Below are positions 45,552 through 54,697 of a stretch of 64,000 nt of DNA, one piece after another. Below the pieces are notes generated by a model that made no database searches, was not told the DNA's origin, and saw nothing but the letters and a program-made list of their open reading frames with translations. Each line of letters starts with the position of its first letter. The first letter of the stretch is position 1. The DNA is from an uncultured Roseibium sp. (lineage in GTDB: Bacteria > Pseudomonadota > Alphaproteobacteria > Rhizobiales > Stappiaceae), in the NCBI RefSeq assembly GCF_963669205.1, contig NZ_OY769915.1:6032501-6096500 (forward strand), given 5' to 3'. The position numbers and the translations under genes were made by a program.

Positions 45552-46682
45552 ATGAAACCGCTGGAAGGATTGCGTGTCCTCGATTTTGCCCAGTTCCTGG
45601 CTGGTCCGATGGCAGCGCTCCGGCTCGCGGACCTTGGGGCTGAGGTGATCAAGGTCGAGCGGCCCGGCGTCGGCGACTTGTGCAGATCGCTGGTGATCTC
45701 CGATCAGAAAGTCGGCCCCGACAGCTTGCTGTTTCATACGATCAACAGAAACAAGGCGAGCGTTGCCGCCGACCTGAAGAACCCGGAAGACCTTGCCAGG
45801 ATCAAGGACCTCCTGAAATCCTCGGACGTGATGATCCACAATTTCCGGCCGGGCGTGATGGAACGGATAGGGCTTGGATGGGACGACGTCGGCAGGATCA
45901 ATCCCCGACTTGTCTATGGTGCCGTCACCGGCTACGGCACGACCGGTCCCTGGGTCAAAAAACCCGGGCAGGATCTTCTCGTCCAGTCCCTGAGCGGCAT
46001 GGCCTGGCTGTCGGGGAACCGCGGCGACCCGCCGGTTCCCGCCGGCTTCGCGGCACTCGACATTACCTGCGGCAATCACCTGGTCCAGGGCATCATGGCA
46101 GCCCTGCTCCGGCGCGAAAAAACCGGCGAGGGCGGCCTTGTCGAGGTCGACCTGATGTCCTCGGCAATCGACATGCAGTTCGAGCTCTTCACGGCCTTCC
46201 TGAACGGCGACGGCGCCATGTCGGAACGCAGCGCCGTCAGCAACGCCAACGCCTCCGTCGGTGCGCCTTACGGGATCTACGCCTGCAGGGACGGATACAT
46301 CGCCTTCGCCATGGCCCCTATCGCGAAACTTGCGGAGCTCCTGGAGTGCCCGTCCCTGCTGCCTTTCTCAGATCCCGGCCTCGCCTTTTCGCAACGGGAC
46401 GAAATCAAGTCCGTGCTCCGTGATTTTCTGCGAGAGGGCGATGTCGGAGACTGGCTGGACAAGCTGGAACCAGCCGACATCTGGTGTGCGCGCGTACTGG
46501 ACTGGCCGGCGCTGATCGAAACGGAAGGCTTCGCGGCGCTTGATGCCGTCCAGACCGTCAAGGCCCCCGACGGCACAGCGATCAGAACGACCCGCTGCCC
46601 GATCCGCATGGACGGACAGGTGATGACATCGGCTGCCGGCGGACCGGCGCTCGGTGCGGATACCGGGAGATATCTGGACTAG
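45552..46682 (+). CDS. CaiB/BaiF class III CoA-transferase (first copy)
   Basis: 376 aa. It opens with the family block PLEGLRVLDFAQFLAGPMAA, and the catalytic aspartate is Asp170 (FAALDITCG), matching Asp169 of formyl-CoA transferase. Class III enzymes move CoA between carboxylic acids without a ping-pong release. A second copy is at 57561 with the same layout (both have GQDLL and QFEL segments), so they may be partners or duplicates. It has its own promoter with the palindromic operator and is convergent with the MaoC gene. The acid substrate is unknown. Confidence 0.9.
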   Translation: MKPLEGLRVLDFAQFLAGPMAALRLADLGAEVIKVERPGVGDLCRSLVISDQKVGPDSLLFHTINRNKASVAADLKNPEDLARIKDLLKSSDVMIHNFRPGVMERIGLGWDDVGRINPRLVYGAVTGYGTTGPWVKKPGQDLLVQSLSGMAWLSGNRGDPPVPAGFAALDITCGNHLVQGIMAALLRREKTGEGGLVEVDLMSSAIDMQFELFTAFLNGDGAMSERSAVSNANASVGAPYGIYACRDGYIAFAMAPIAKLAELLECPSLLPFSDPGLAFSQRDEIKSVLRDFLREGDVGDWLDKLEPADIWCARVLDWPALIETEGFAALDAVQTVKAPDGTAIRTTRCPIRMDGQVMTSAAGGPALGADTGRYLD

Positions 46683-46693
46683 GGTCCGGCCTC

Positions 46694-47218
46694 TCAGCCC
46701 GAACCAGCACTCTTTTCAGCTGTGAAATTCTCCGGGTGGCGATATTTCACGGTCTGCAGGTGCTCGGCATAGAGCGCCAGTTCGCCCTTGTTCTTGTAAA
46801 CCTGATAGGACACCTTCACGAGCCCCATCTCTTCGTATTTCGGGCGTTTTTCCAGGTTGGTCCGTACCGTGTAGATCGTATCTCCGATAAAGACCGGCTT
46901 GATGAAACGCAGTTTGTCATAGCCGTAGGAGAACGTGTTGACGTTGTTGTGCGCCATCAGCCCGAGGCCGTAGCTGAACACCATGGCACCGGCGACCAGA
47001 CGGCGGTTGAACACCCCGTCTTCGGACGCGAAGATCTCGTCGGCGACGTAAGGGTGATTGTCCATGACAAGGCTGTTGAACAGCATTGCCTCTCCTTCGG
47101 AAATGGTCCGGCGGATGGAGCGCCACTTGTCGCCAACCACGAAATCCTCGTAAAGCCAGGTTTCCACGTTGAACAGCTTCGCATCGCCGTGTTCGTCGTC
47201 ATAGCGCAGGTCACTCAT
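46694..47218 (-). CDS. MaoC-like hydratase (first of a pair)
   Basis: 174 aa hot-dog fold protein. The acidic N-terminus is followed by LYEDFVVGDKWRSIRRTISEGEAM and the family's VAGAMVFSYGLGLM and TFSYGYDKLRFIKPVFIGDT. Compared with its neighbour, the hydratase His region is changed: MDNHPYVADE sits where the neighbour has HTGDFFPHHMD, so catalytic residues should be checked. It is the last gene of the nine-gene operon that starts with the ABC transporter, 72 bp after the second MaoC gene. Confidence 0.85.
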   Translation of the reverse strand: MSDLRYDDEHGDAKLFNVETWLYEDFVVGDKWRSIRRTISEGEAMLFNSLVMDNHPYVADEIFASEDGVFNRRLVAGAMVFSYGLGLMAHNNVNTFSYGYDKLRFIKPVFIGDTIYTVRTNLEKRPKYEEMGLVKVSYQVYKNKGELALYAEHLQTVKYRHPENFTAEKSAGSG

Positions 47219-47290
47219 GGCGTTCCTTCCTTCTGGATCGACGGATCATCTCGAATGCCCGTCGGCAAGACGACGGGATATTCACGCTGC

Positions 47291-47743
47291 TCACCCTTCG
47301 CCGCGCATCTCGACCAGGTAGATATGCTCGGCGAACAGGACGGTTTCGTCCCGCTGGTTCAGGACCTCGCATTTTTCGAAGACCTGCCCCATGCCCGCCC
47401 GCTTCGGGTCCGGGAACTTCCGGTCGATCGTCAGACGCGTGCGGATCGTATCGTTGATATGAACCGGCCTGATGAAACGCAGCCGGTCATAGCCATAGGA
47501 AAACGCGACGGGATTGATGGCGCTCGCCGTCAGTCCGATACCGATGGAAAACACCATCGTGCCGTGGGCGATGCGCTGCCCGAATTCCTGCCTGGCACAC
47601 CATTCGGCATCCATGTGGTGGGGAAAGAAGTCTCCAGTATGCCCGGCATGAACGACAAAGTCCGTTTCCGTGATCGTCCGGCCGAATGTCTCGCGCACAT
47701 GCCCGATCTCGTAGTCCTCGTAGTAGATTTCCTGAATATTCAT
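47291..47743 (-). CDS. MaoC-like hydratase (second of a pair)
   Basis: 150 aa. The typical MaoC-hydratase pattern is complete: FGRTITETDFVVHAGHTGD, then the Asp/His pair region FFPHHMDAEWC, and RIAHGTMVFSIGIGL. Enzymes of this group hydrate or dehydrate CoA thioesters. Its ATG overlaps the upstream oxidoreductase gene's stop (ATGA). Together with the neighbouring MaoC gene it may form a heterodimer, as in some two-gene hydratases; this is inference. Confidence 0.87.
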   Translation of the reverse strand: MNIQEIYYEDYEIGHVRETFGRTITETDFVVHAGHTGDFFPHHMDAEWCARQEFGQRIAHGTMVFSIGIGLTASAINPVAFSYGYDRLRFIRPVHINDTIRTRLTIDRKFPDPKRAGMGQVFEKCEVLNQRDETVLFAEHIYLVEMRGEG

Positions 47744-48795
47744 CGGGGCTTCCTCGCAATCGGCGTGGCAGGCGCGGCGCTGCTTTCATAGGCGGCTTCG
47801 ACAAGGGCCATCGTGTGCCAGGCATCCTCGACGCTGCTGACGAGATTGTCTTCCTCTCCCGTGGCAACGCGCTGAAGCTGGCTCATCCGGCTTGTGAACG
47901 CATCCGGAAACCAGCTGCCGTCGAGCGCGACGCTTTGCCAGCCCTCGCCCGTGTTGATTTCAAGAATGTCCGGCTCCCCCTTCGGATAGTCGAGGTTGAC
48001 CCCGAGTTGCAGGTAGGCGGCGCCTTTGGTTCCGCAGATGCGGAATTCGCAGGCCTGGTGTTTGCGCCCGAACGCATGATTGTGGTTGATCGACAGCGCA
48101 CAGCGGACCCTGTCTCCATAGTCCAGGATCGCGGCGGTGCGGGTCTGGGCAATCCTGGACGAGGGATGCCCCATCGATTTGGCATGCACGCCGGACGGAT
48201 TGCCGAGCAGACTGCGGATGAAATCCAGGTAGTGAATGGAATGCAGGCTGATTTCGACACGCGGCAGGGGTTCGAGAAACTTCCACAGTCCCCAGGGCGT
48301 ATCGACCGCGAGCCAGGCATCGAAATCGACGATGTCGCCGAGGACACCCTTTGTCACCGCATCCTGCAGGGCGAGCATCATCGGCGCAAAGCGCAGCTGA
48401 AAATTCACCGCGGCCAGAAGATCGCGGTCCCTGCAGATCTTCAGGATCCGCGTCGCACCGGCAAGATCGCTGCCCATCGGCTTCTGGATCAGCACCGCGG
48501 AGCCCGGCGGCAGGATGGCGAGAATGTCCGCATGCGCATCGGGCGGTGTCGCAAGATCAAAGACCGCGTCAGCGTGGCCGGCCGCTTCCTCCGGGCTTGA
48601 AAAGGCGGCGATCCCGTGTGTCTGCGCGACCGCCCGTGCCTTTTCCAGGTCCGGATCATAGATCCCCGCGACGGTATATGCGGCATTGGCATAGGCCGGC
48701 AGGTGGGCGTCCGTCACGATGGAACCCGCGCCGAAAATGACGATCGGTTTCGGGTTGGCCGCCCGTGGCCAATGCTGTTGCAGATCCTCGAACAT
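47740..48795 (-). CDS. Gfo/Idh/MocA-family oxidoreductase
   Basis: 351 aa from the ATG at 48795, with GGAG six bases upstream; longer frames upstream are unlikely. The Rossmann start IVIFGAGSIVTDAHLPAY is typical, and the usual EKP motif appears as QKPMGSDL (residues ~100). The C-terminal part has ISLHSIHYLDFIRSLLGNP, including the His of the substrate site. It probably oxidises a sugar or polyol with NAD(P). Its place between the mutarotase and MaoC genes suggests an early pathway step, giving a lactone. Confidence 0.88.
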   Translation of the reverse strand: MFEDLQQHWPRAANPKPIVIFGAGSIVTDAHLPAYANAAYTVAGIYDPDLEKARAVAQTHGIAAFSSPEEAAGHADAVFDLATPPDAHADILAILPPGSAVLIQKPMGSDLAGATRILKICRDRDLLAAVNFQLRFAPMMLALQDAVTKGVLGDIVDFDAWLAVDTPWGLWKFLEPLPRVEISLHSIHYLDFIRSLLGNPSGVHAKSMGHPSSRIAQTRTAAILDYGDRVRCALSINHNHAFGRKHQACEFRICGTKGAAYLQLGVNLDYPKGEPDILEINTGEGWQSVALDGSWFPDAFTSRMSQLQRVATGEEDNLVSSVEDAWHTMALVEAAYESSAAPATPIARKPR

Positions 48796-48857
48796 CGTGT
48801 CTCCAGAGCCTTTCGTTGCCTGCATCAAAAGCCGGCTGCGCCGGTGTCTGAAAGGTT

Positions 48858-49187
48858 CTAATCCAGGTGAAAGACCTCTTCCATCATGGCCCACCATTCC
48901 CCGTCCTTCCGGGTTTCCAGCGGTTTCTGGCAGGGCATGCAGACATCCCACCAGCGTTGCGTTTCCGGATCGGCGGCCATTTTCGCCGCGTCGGCCGCAA
49001 AGTCCTCGCCGTGATATTCCCAATAGCCGAAGAGAGTGTTTTCGGGTTCTTTCAGGAAGATCGAGTAGTTGCGGATATTGCAATCCGAGATCATCTTCAG
49101 GACACCGGGCCAGACATCTGCGTGCAGGCGCTTGTATTCAGCGACCTTTTCCTGCTCCAGGCCGATCATCATTCCCATTCTCTGCAT
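48858..49187 (-). CDS. L-rhamnose/L-fucose mutarotase family (RhaM/FucU-like) protein
   Basis: 109 aa. The family pattern is clear: QRMGMMIGLEQEKVAEYKRLHADVWPGVL, NYSIFLKEPENTLFGYWEY and DPETQRWWDVCMPCQKPL. The Tyr and His of the ligand pocket (KRLHADVWP) are conserved. Such enzymes interconvert sugar anomers before oxidation. Genes 9 bp upstream (enolase family) and 62 bp downstream (oxidoreductase) are on the same strand, so it belongs to the operon. Confidence 0.92.
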   Translation of the reverse strand: MQRMGMMIGLEQEKVAEYKRLHADVWPGVLKMISDCNIRNYSIFLKEPENTLFGYWEYHGEDFAADAAKMAADPETQRWWDVCMPCQKPLETRKDGEWWAMMEEVFHLD

Positions 49188-49196
49188 GACAGGCTC

Positions 49197-50309
49197 CTAC
49201 TTTGAGAATTCGGCATCGAACGGTGCGATCCGGGCGGCGGCCAGTTTTTCCCCGTCCCAGTCGATCCCGAGACCCGGCGTGTTTGACGGAATGGCGCTGC
49301 CTGCCTCCATGCGCATCCCCGATCCGGTGAGACTGTCGAGCTGCGGGATGTATTCAAGCCAGGGCGCGTTCGGGATCGCGCAGACGAGACTGACATGAAG
49401 CTCCATCAGGAAATGCGGGCAGACCGGAACGTTGTGGGCCTCGGCCAGATGGGCAACCTTCATCCAGGGCGTGATGCCGCCGATCCGCGCAACATCCGCC
49501 TGGACGATACCGGCCGCGCCGCTCACCAGATAATCCTTGAACTGGCTCAGAGAATAGAGGCTCTCCCCCACCGCAATCGGAACGGATGTATGGGCGGCCA
49601 GCCGCGCATGCTCCATGACGTCGTCGGCCGGCATCGGTTCTTCGAACCAGCCGATATTGAACTCCTCCAGGACCCGGGCACGGCGGGTCGCCTCGGCGCG
49701 CGAGAAGCACTGGTTTGCGTCGACCATGATCTCGTAGGCATCGCCCACCGCCTCGCGCACGGCCTTGAGGCGCGCGCGGTCCTCACTCAGATGCGGCCGG
49801 CCGATCTTGATCTTCGAACCGGCAAATCCCATCGCCTGGGCCGCAAGCGCATCGTCCACCAGAGCCTGCGTCTCGATATGAAGCCAGCCGCCCTCAGTCG
49901 TGTACATGGGCACCCGGTCTTTCGCTCCGCCAAGCATGCGCCAGAGCGGCAGCCGCGCACGCTTGCAGCGCAGGTCCCAGAGAGCCGTGTCGATCGCGGC
50001 AAGCGCCAGAGACGTGATGGCACCGACCGCCGTCGCATGTGTCGAGAACAGGAGATCGCGCCAGATCCGCTCGATCTCCTCGGCTTCCCGGCCGATCAGC
50101 TGCGGCACGAGGGTTTGGCTCAGCAGCGCCATGACAGCCGGCCCGCCCTGGCCGATCGTATAGCTGTAGCCGCGCCCCGAGACACCGTCGGCATCGGTGA
50201 TCTCGACAAAGGGTGTCTCCTGGCTGACGAAGCTCTGTATGGCATCGACCCGTTTCACCTTCGGCTTCAGGTCGGCCATGTAGATGCGGACGTTTCTGAT
50301 CTCGGCCAT
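49197..50309 (-). CDS. Mandelate racemase/muconate lactonizing-type enolase-superfamily dehydratase
   Basis: 370 aa. The catalytic set of the mandelate racemase group is intact: Lys166-x-Lys168 (SKIKIG), metal ligands Asp197 (VDANQ), Glu223 (WFEEP) and Glu249 (GES), and His299 with Glu303 (PHFLMELH). It probably dehydrates an aldonate to a 2-keto-3-deoxy acid, although epimerisation is possible. The chain length and residue numbers agree closely with mandelate racemase. Substrate choice cannot be read from the sequence. Confidence 0.9.
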   Translation of the reverse strand: MAEIRNVRIYMADLKPKVKRVDAIQSFVSQETPFVEITDADGVSGRGYSYTIGQGGPAVMALLSQTLVPQLIGREAEEIERIWRDLLFSTHATAVGAITSLALAAIDTALWDLRCKRARLPLWRMLGGAKDRVPMYTTEGGWLHIETQALVDDALAAQAMGFAGSKIKIGRPHLSEDRARLKAVREAVGDAYEIMVDANQCFSRAEATRRARVLEEFNIGWFEEPMPADDVMEHARLAAHTSVPIAVGESLYSLSQFKDYLVSGAAGIVQADVARIGGITPWMKVAHLAEAHNVPVCPHFLMELHVSLVCAIPNAPWLEYIPQLDSLTGSGMRMEAGSAIPSNTPGLGIDWDGEKLAAARIAPFDAEFSK

Positions 50310-50312
50310 GTC

Positions 50313-51401
50313 TTACCTCAGCGACTGCTGGCTATTCGCGTCAAACAGGTGACAGCGTGTCAGGTCCAGTTGAAAGCGCAGTTCTTCTCCGTTCGCCACC
50401 GGGCGCGGGTTCAGCATCTTCGCCTGAACTTCCTTTCCGGCGAGCGATCCGAACAGGAGCGTTTCCGTGCCGAGCGGCTCGGAAAGATCCACCTTCATGT
50501 CGAACTCGGTAAAGCCGCCTTGCATCGGCATTGTATGCCCCTCCGGCATCAGATTGTCCGAACGGAACCCGAGAATCACCTCCTGGCCGTTCGAGACCTT
50601 GCCGGTGAAAGGGTCAGGCACGGCAATCTGCGGACCGCCTTCGATGGCGATCCCGCCGTCCTTGATCACCCCGCCAAGGAGGTTCATCGGCGGAGACCCG
50701 ATGAACGTCGCGACAAAGGTGTTCGCAGGTGTCTCGAATACGTCGAGGGGCGTTCCGACCTGTTCGATATGGCCATCGCGCATGATCACGATCCGGTCGG
50801 CCAGCGTCATCGCTTCCACCTGGTCATGCGTGACATAGACGATTGTCGATTGGACCTTTTGGTGCAGCTTCTTGATCTCGGTGCGCATTTGTGTGCGCAG
50901 CTTCGCGTCGAGGTTCGACAACGGTTCGTCGAACAGAAACACGTCGGGATGCCGCACGATGGCACGTCCCATCGCCACCCTTTGACGCTGGCCGCCGGAC
51001 AGCGCTCCCGGTTTCCGGTCCATGTAGTCCGACAGGCTCAGGATCTGCGCCGCCGCATCGACGGCCCGGTCGATCTCTTCCTGCGGCTGCTTCGCGATCT
51101 TGAGCGAGAAGCCGAGGTTTTCGCGCACGGTCATGTGCGGATAAAGGGCATAGTTCTGAAACACCATCGAGATGTTGCGGTTGCGCGGCGGCAGATCGTT
51201 CACCACCCGCTCCCCGATGGAAATCTCGCCGTCCGAGATGGCTTCCAGGCCCGCGATCATCCGCAGCGTCGTCGATTTGCCGCATCCCGACGGCCCGACC
51301 AGAACGACGAACTCGTTATCGTCAATGTCCAGGTCAATGCCGTGAACGACCTGCAACGCGCCGTATTTCTTGACAACCTTCCGCAGGTTTACTTTCGCCA
51401 T
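50313..51401 (-). CDS. Sugar ABC transporter ATPase (UgpC/MalK type)
   Basis: 362 aa. Walker A GPSGCGKST, signature SGGQRQRVAMGRA, Walker B VFLFDEPLSNLDAKLR and the switch VYVTHDQVEAM are complete. The C-terminal TOBE/regulatory domain (~240-362) is present. It powers the two permeases immediately downstream in coordinates, upstream in the operon. Gaps of 3-6 bp to its neighbours show one transcript. Confidence 0.95.
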   Translation of the reverse strand: MAKVNLRKVVKKYGALQVVHGIDLDIDDNEFVVLVGPSGCGKSTTLRMIAGLEAISDGEISIGERVVNDLPPRNRNISMVFQNYALYPHMTVRENLGFSLKIAKQPQEEIDRAVDAAAQILSLSDYMDRKPGALSGGQRQRVAMGRAIVRHPDVFLFDEPLSNLDAKLRTQMRTEIKKLHQKVQSTIVYVTHDQVEAMTLADRIVIMRDGHIEQVGTPLDVFETPANTFVATFIGSPPMNLLGGVIKDGGIAIEGGPQIAVPDPFTGKVSNGQEVILGFRSDNLMPEGHTMPMQGGFTEFDMKVDLSEPLGTETLLFGSLAGKEVQAKMLNPRPVANGEELRFQLDLTRCHLFDANSQQSLR

Positions 51402-51407
51402 TCTGTC

Positions 51408-52274
51408 TTATCCTTTGACGCCGCCGAAGGTCAGGCCGGCAATAAGGTGTTTCTGGACCAGGAAGGTGAGGATCAGTGCCGGTATGATCATCAGCACCGC
51501 AAGCGCACACATCCCTCCCCAGTTGATGGTGAACTCGCTGGTGAAATCCCGAAGGCCCACCGGCATGGTCTTTGAAAAGGTTGACCGGGTCAGCTGGCTG
51601 GCCAGCGCATATTCGTTCCAGCTGGTGAGGAAGGCGAATATGCCGGCCGATGCGACACCAGCACGGGCCACCGGAAACTCCACCTTCCAGAACGCCTGCC
51701 AGCGCGTGCACCCGTCGATTTCCGCCGCTTCGGCAAGTTCCACCGGCACCTGGCGGAAGAAACCGTCGATCAGCCAGATGGTAAAGGGCACGTTCAGCGC
51801 CACATAGACCAGGATCAGCCCCATATGCGTGTCGATCAGCCCTGTCTTCGCCATGACGATAAAGAGCGGCAGGGACAGGGAAACGCCCGGCACCGCCCGC
51901 GTCAGCATCAGGCCGATGAAGATGGATGCCTTGCCCTTGAACCGGTAGCGGGCGAAGGCATATCCGCCGGCCATGCCGACCAGGATCGCGATCAGTGTCG
52001 AGGTAACCGAAATGATCAGGGAGTTGGTGAAGTACTGCAGCACCGGCACGCCGCCTTCGCCGACCGCGCCGAACATGGCTCGGTAATTATCGAGGTTGAG
52101 GTCGCCGGGCACCCAGACGGGCGGCTTGGCCATGATCTCGACGGTCGGACGGAAGGAGTTGAGAACCACCCACAGACCCGGGACGCAGATGATGGCCATC
52201 GCGATGAACAGCGTCACGAAGTGCAGCGCCTTCAGAAGGCGCGCCCGAATCCGGTATTGAAGATTTTCATTCAT
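51408..52274 (-). CDS. Sugar ABC transporter inner-membrane permease (MalG type)
   Basis: 288 aa with about six membrane segments. The EAA loop for contact with the ATPase is AEAAEIDGCTRWQAFWKVEFP (around residue 190). The first helix (ALHFVTLFIAMAIICVPGLWVVLNS) and last segments match the MalG group. It forms the channel with the permease encoded next to it. The start at 52274 lies 3 bp from the other permease's stop. Confidence 0.93.
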   Translation of the reverse strand: MNENLQYRIRARLLKALHFVTLFIAMAIICVPGLWVVLNSFRPTVEIMAKPPVWVPGDLNLDNYRAMFGAVGEGGVPVLQYFTNSLIISVTSTLIAILVGMAGGYAFARYRFKGKASIFIGLMLTRAVPGVSLSLPLFIVMAKTGLIDTHMGLILVYVALNVPFTIWLIDGFFRQVPVELAEAAEIDGCTRWQAFWKVEFPVARAGVASAGIFAFLTSWNEYALASQLTRSTFSKTMPVGLRDFTSEFTINWGGMCALAVLMIIPALILTFLVQKHLIAGLTFGGVKG

Positions 52275-52277
52275 GTC

Positions 52278-53174
52278 TCAGCCCGCCATGCCAAGTTCGC
52301 TCCGCGCGGCATTCAGCTTGCGGAAGAAGTAGATGGTGAAGAAGATCGCGAGGAAGATGGAGATGTAGCCCATGGCATTCGCGTAGCCCATCTTGGCATC
52401 GACATAGCCGGTCCTGCCGATCAGGGTCCAAAGCAGCTCGGTCCTGCGCGCAGGCCCGCCATTCGTCATGATCTGCACGATATCGTAGGCGCGTGCGACA
52501 TCGAGTGACCGGATCGCCAGCGCGATGTAGATGAACGGCATGATGTAGGGCAGCGTTATGTGCCGGAAGCTCTGCCAGGGCGTGCAGCCGTCGACTTTCG
52601 CCGCCTCGATCGGATCCCGTGGCACCGCAAACAGGCCCGCCAGGATCAGGATCGCGAAGACAGACGTCGACGACCACATTTCGGCAACCAGGATCGAGAA
52701 GAAGGCAAGTTGCCCGTCGACCAGCCAGGGGATCGCGACGTTGGAGAGCCCGAGCGACTGCAGGGCGTTGTTCACCAGACCGACATTGTCGTTGAAAATG
52801 AACTTGAACTGGAACCCGACAAGGATCGGCGAGAACATCATCGGGAACATCATGATCGTGCGCAGCGTCCGCTGGCCATAGGTGACCTTGTTGACCAGCA
52901 ATGCCAGACCGAGACCCATCAGCATTTCAAGGTTGAGGGCAATGGTCAGAAGCAGAATTGTTCTTCCGAAAGCGGCCCAGAAATGCGCGCTCTCGATCGC
53001 CTTTTCGTAGTTGTAGGTGCCGATCCACTTGTACAGCGTCTCCGGACGCGTCAGCCGGTAGGGCGTGAAACTGGAGTAGAGCGACAGCAGCAGCGGGATC
53101 AGGACCACTGCCGACAGGATGATGATCGCGGGCAGCAGCAGAACGAACCAGGGCGGTGGCCGGAAGCGTGACAT
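52278..53174 (-). CDS. Sugar ABC transporter inner-membrane permease (MalF type)
   Basis: 298 aa, about six membrane segments, with the EAA loop IEAAKVDGCTPWQSFRHITLP near residue 190. It is the partner of the adjacent MalG-type permease and follows the binding-protein gene in the operon after about 100 bp. Its length suits the three-component carbohydrate importers of the CUT1 family. Confidence 0.93.
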   Translation of the reverse strand: MSRFRPPPWFVLLLPAIIILSAVVLIPLLLSLYSSFTPYRLTRPETLYKWIGTYNYEKAIESAHFWAAFGRTILLLTIALNLEMLMGLGLALLVNKVTYGQRTLRTIMMFPMMFSPILVGFQFKFIFNDNVGLVNNALQSLGLSNVAIPWLVDGQLAFFSILVAEMWSSTSVFAILILAGLFAVPRDPIEAAKVDGCTPWQSFRHITLPYIMPFIYIALAIRSLDVARAYDIVQIMTNGGPARRTELLWTLIGRTGYVDAKMGYANAMGYISIFLAIFFTIYFFRKLNAARSELGMAG

Positions 53175-53273
53175 TGCTTGCGTCCTTGAAAACAGGGAAT
53201 TTCAGTGGAACCTGGATGCCGGGCCGGGCCCGGAAAGGGACCGGGGAACGTATTCCCCGGTCAATTGACGGCG

Positions 53274-54581
53274 TCAGTAGACGCCGTTCTCCTGCATCAT
53301 TTCATCCACGGCTTCAGAAGCATCGTTCAACGCATCGTCGATCGACTTGTCGCCGAGGATGGCGGCCTGCAGCTCTGGATAGATGAGGTTGGTCGCTTCG
53401 ATCCAGTAAGGCGTCTGCGGCGCCGGGAACGCATGCGAGGCGGCGGCCTGGAAGGCCTTCAGCACCTCGGTCCGGTAGGCGTCGCCCTCTGCTGAGGAAA
53501 CAACATGGTCCCAGACGGCGGTCCGCGTCGGCAGAGGACCGGCGGAGCTTTCCAGTTTCTGGCTGTCTTCATTGGTCAGCCAGGCAACCAGGGACGCGGC
53601 GGCTTCCTTGTTGTCACAGGATTCCGTGACCGAAAAGCCGTGGTGCCCGGACCAGCCGGTGCGCACGCCGGCGGTGCCTGCAGGCTGAACCTTGACCCCG
53701 ACATCTCCGGCCGCCTTGGAGGAATCCTCGCCGTTGAAGAAACCGGCCCAGCCCGGCCAGTCCAGGTTCAGCGCGATCGTTCCGGACGCAAAGCCCTGTC
53801 CGAGATCGTCCCAGAGATAGGAGGTCGTGCCGGGAGGAACGGCACCGGCCTCATAGAGGTCAACGAACCACTTGAGCGCACGCTTGCCGGCGTCCGAATT
53901 GAAGGCAGGCGACCAGTCGTCGTTGAAGAGTTGCCCGCCTTCGGCAATGACCAGCTCGTAGAAGCGGCCGACGATTGCCTCGTCCTTGCCGGCATATTGC
54001 GTGCCGTAGAAATTCGGGGCATCGGTGAAGAAGATCGCCTGTTCCTTGTACTCGTCCCAGGTGTCGGGCGGAGCAAGATCACGGCCCGTCTTCGCCTTGT
54101 AGGCGGCCTTGTTGTCCTCATCCTCGTAGATGGACTTCAGGTAATAGAGCGCCGACACGTCGAACTGCGCGCGCGGCAGCATCACCAGCGCGTCCCCGAT
54201 CTTGGAGGCGGCGATGTTGGACGGAACGTATTCCCCGATGAAGTCGGCTGTCAGGTAGGGCGTCAGATCCGTGTAGAGGCTCGGGTACTGGGACGCAAAC
54301 GAGGAGTGATTGGAGCCGACGCACCAGCCAAGCGTGCCCGCAGCCAGGTCGGACTTGAATTCTTTGTCGAGTTCAAAATGGTTTTTCTTTGAAATGACGT
54401 CGACTTGCGCACCGGTCTTTTCTTCCCACTCGCCGATGCGTGCGTAGAGCGCCTCGTATTGCTGGCCGCCGATCAGCTTGGCCTGCAGCGTCACTCCATC
54501 GAATTCACCGGCAGCAGCATTGCCGGCAACAGCCACCAGCGCGGTCGCGCACAGCAGCGATTTAAGTCTGTGATTACCCAT
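53274..54581 (-). CDS. Sugar ABC transporter periplasmic binding protein
   Basis: 435 aa with a signal peptide (SLLCATALVAVAGNAAAGEF). The CUT1 solute-binding pattern includes YEALYARIGEWEEKTGAQV, LTPYLTADFIGEYVPSN and a C-terminal helical lobe. It opens the nine-gene operon; the operator at 54636-54660 lies 55 bp before its start. The ligand is unknown, but the linked enzymes suggest a 6-deoxy or similar sugar, or a sugar acid. Confidence 0.92.
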   Translation of the reverse strand: MGNHRLKSLLCATALVAVAGNAAAGEFDGVTLQAKLIGGQQYEALYARIGEWEEKTGAQVDVISKKNHFELDKEFKSDLAAGTLGWCVGSNHSSFASQYPSLYTDLTPYLTADFIGEYVPSNIAASKIGDALVMLPRAQFDVSALYYLKSIYEDEDNKAAYKAKTGRDLAPPDTWDEYKEQAIFFTDAPNFYGTQYAGKDEAIVGRFYELVIAEGGQLFNDDWSPAFNSDAGKRALKWFVDLYEAGAVPPGTTSYLWDDLGQGFASGTIALNLDWPGWAGFFNGEDSSKAAGDVGVKVQPAGTAGVRTGWSGHHGFSVTESCDNKEAAASLVAWLTNEDSQKLESSAGPLPTRTAVWDHVVSSAEGDAYRTEVLKAFQAAASHAFPAPQTPYWIEATNLIYPELQAAILGDKSIDDALNDASEAVDEMMQENGVY

Positions 54582-54635
54582 CTGTTCCTCCCGTTCATCG
54601 GCGAAGGTCAGCCCTGCTCTTCGCGTCGATAATTC

Positions 54636-54660
54636 ATATATAAACTTGACTTTTATATTT
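54636..54660. promoter_or_regulatory. Regulon operator site 2 (probable IclR target)
   Basis: Arms ATATATAAAC and TTTTATATTT surround TTGAC. It keeps the 5-base spacing and nearly the same arms as the perfect palindrome at 45504-45528. It is centred between the divergent transporter operon (start 54581) and the amidohydrolase-IclR operon (start 54698). One bound dimer could repress both. Confidence 0.68.
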
Positions 54661-54697
54661 AGTCAACGATTATCTGGAGAACGGGAGGACCCTCGAC

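Noticed and set aside
49395..51575. A 726-codon open frame on the + strand opposite the enolase and ABC ATPase genes
   Set aside because: It spans two unrelated genes on the other strand, both with intact catalytic motifs; it is a codon-bias shadow.
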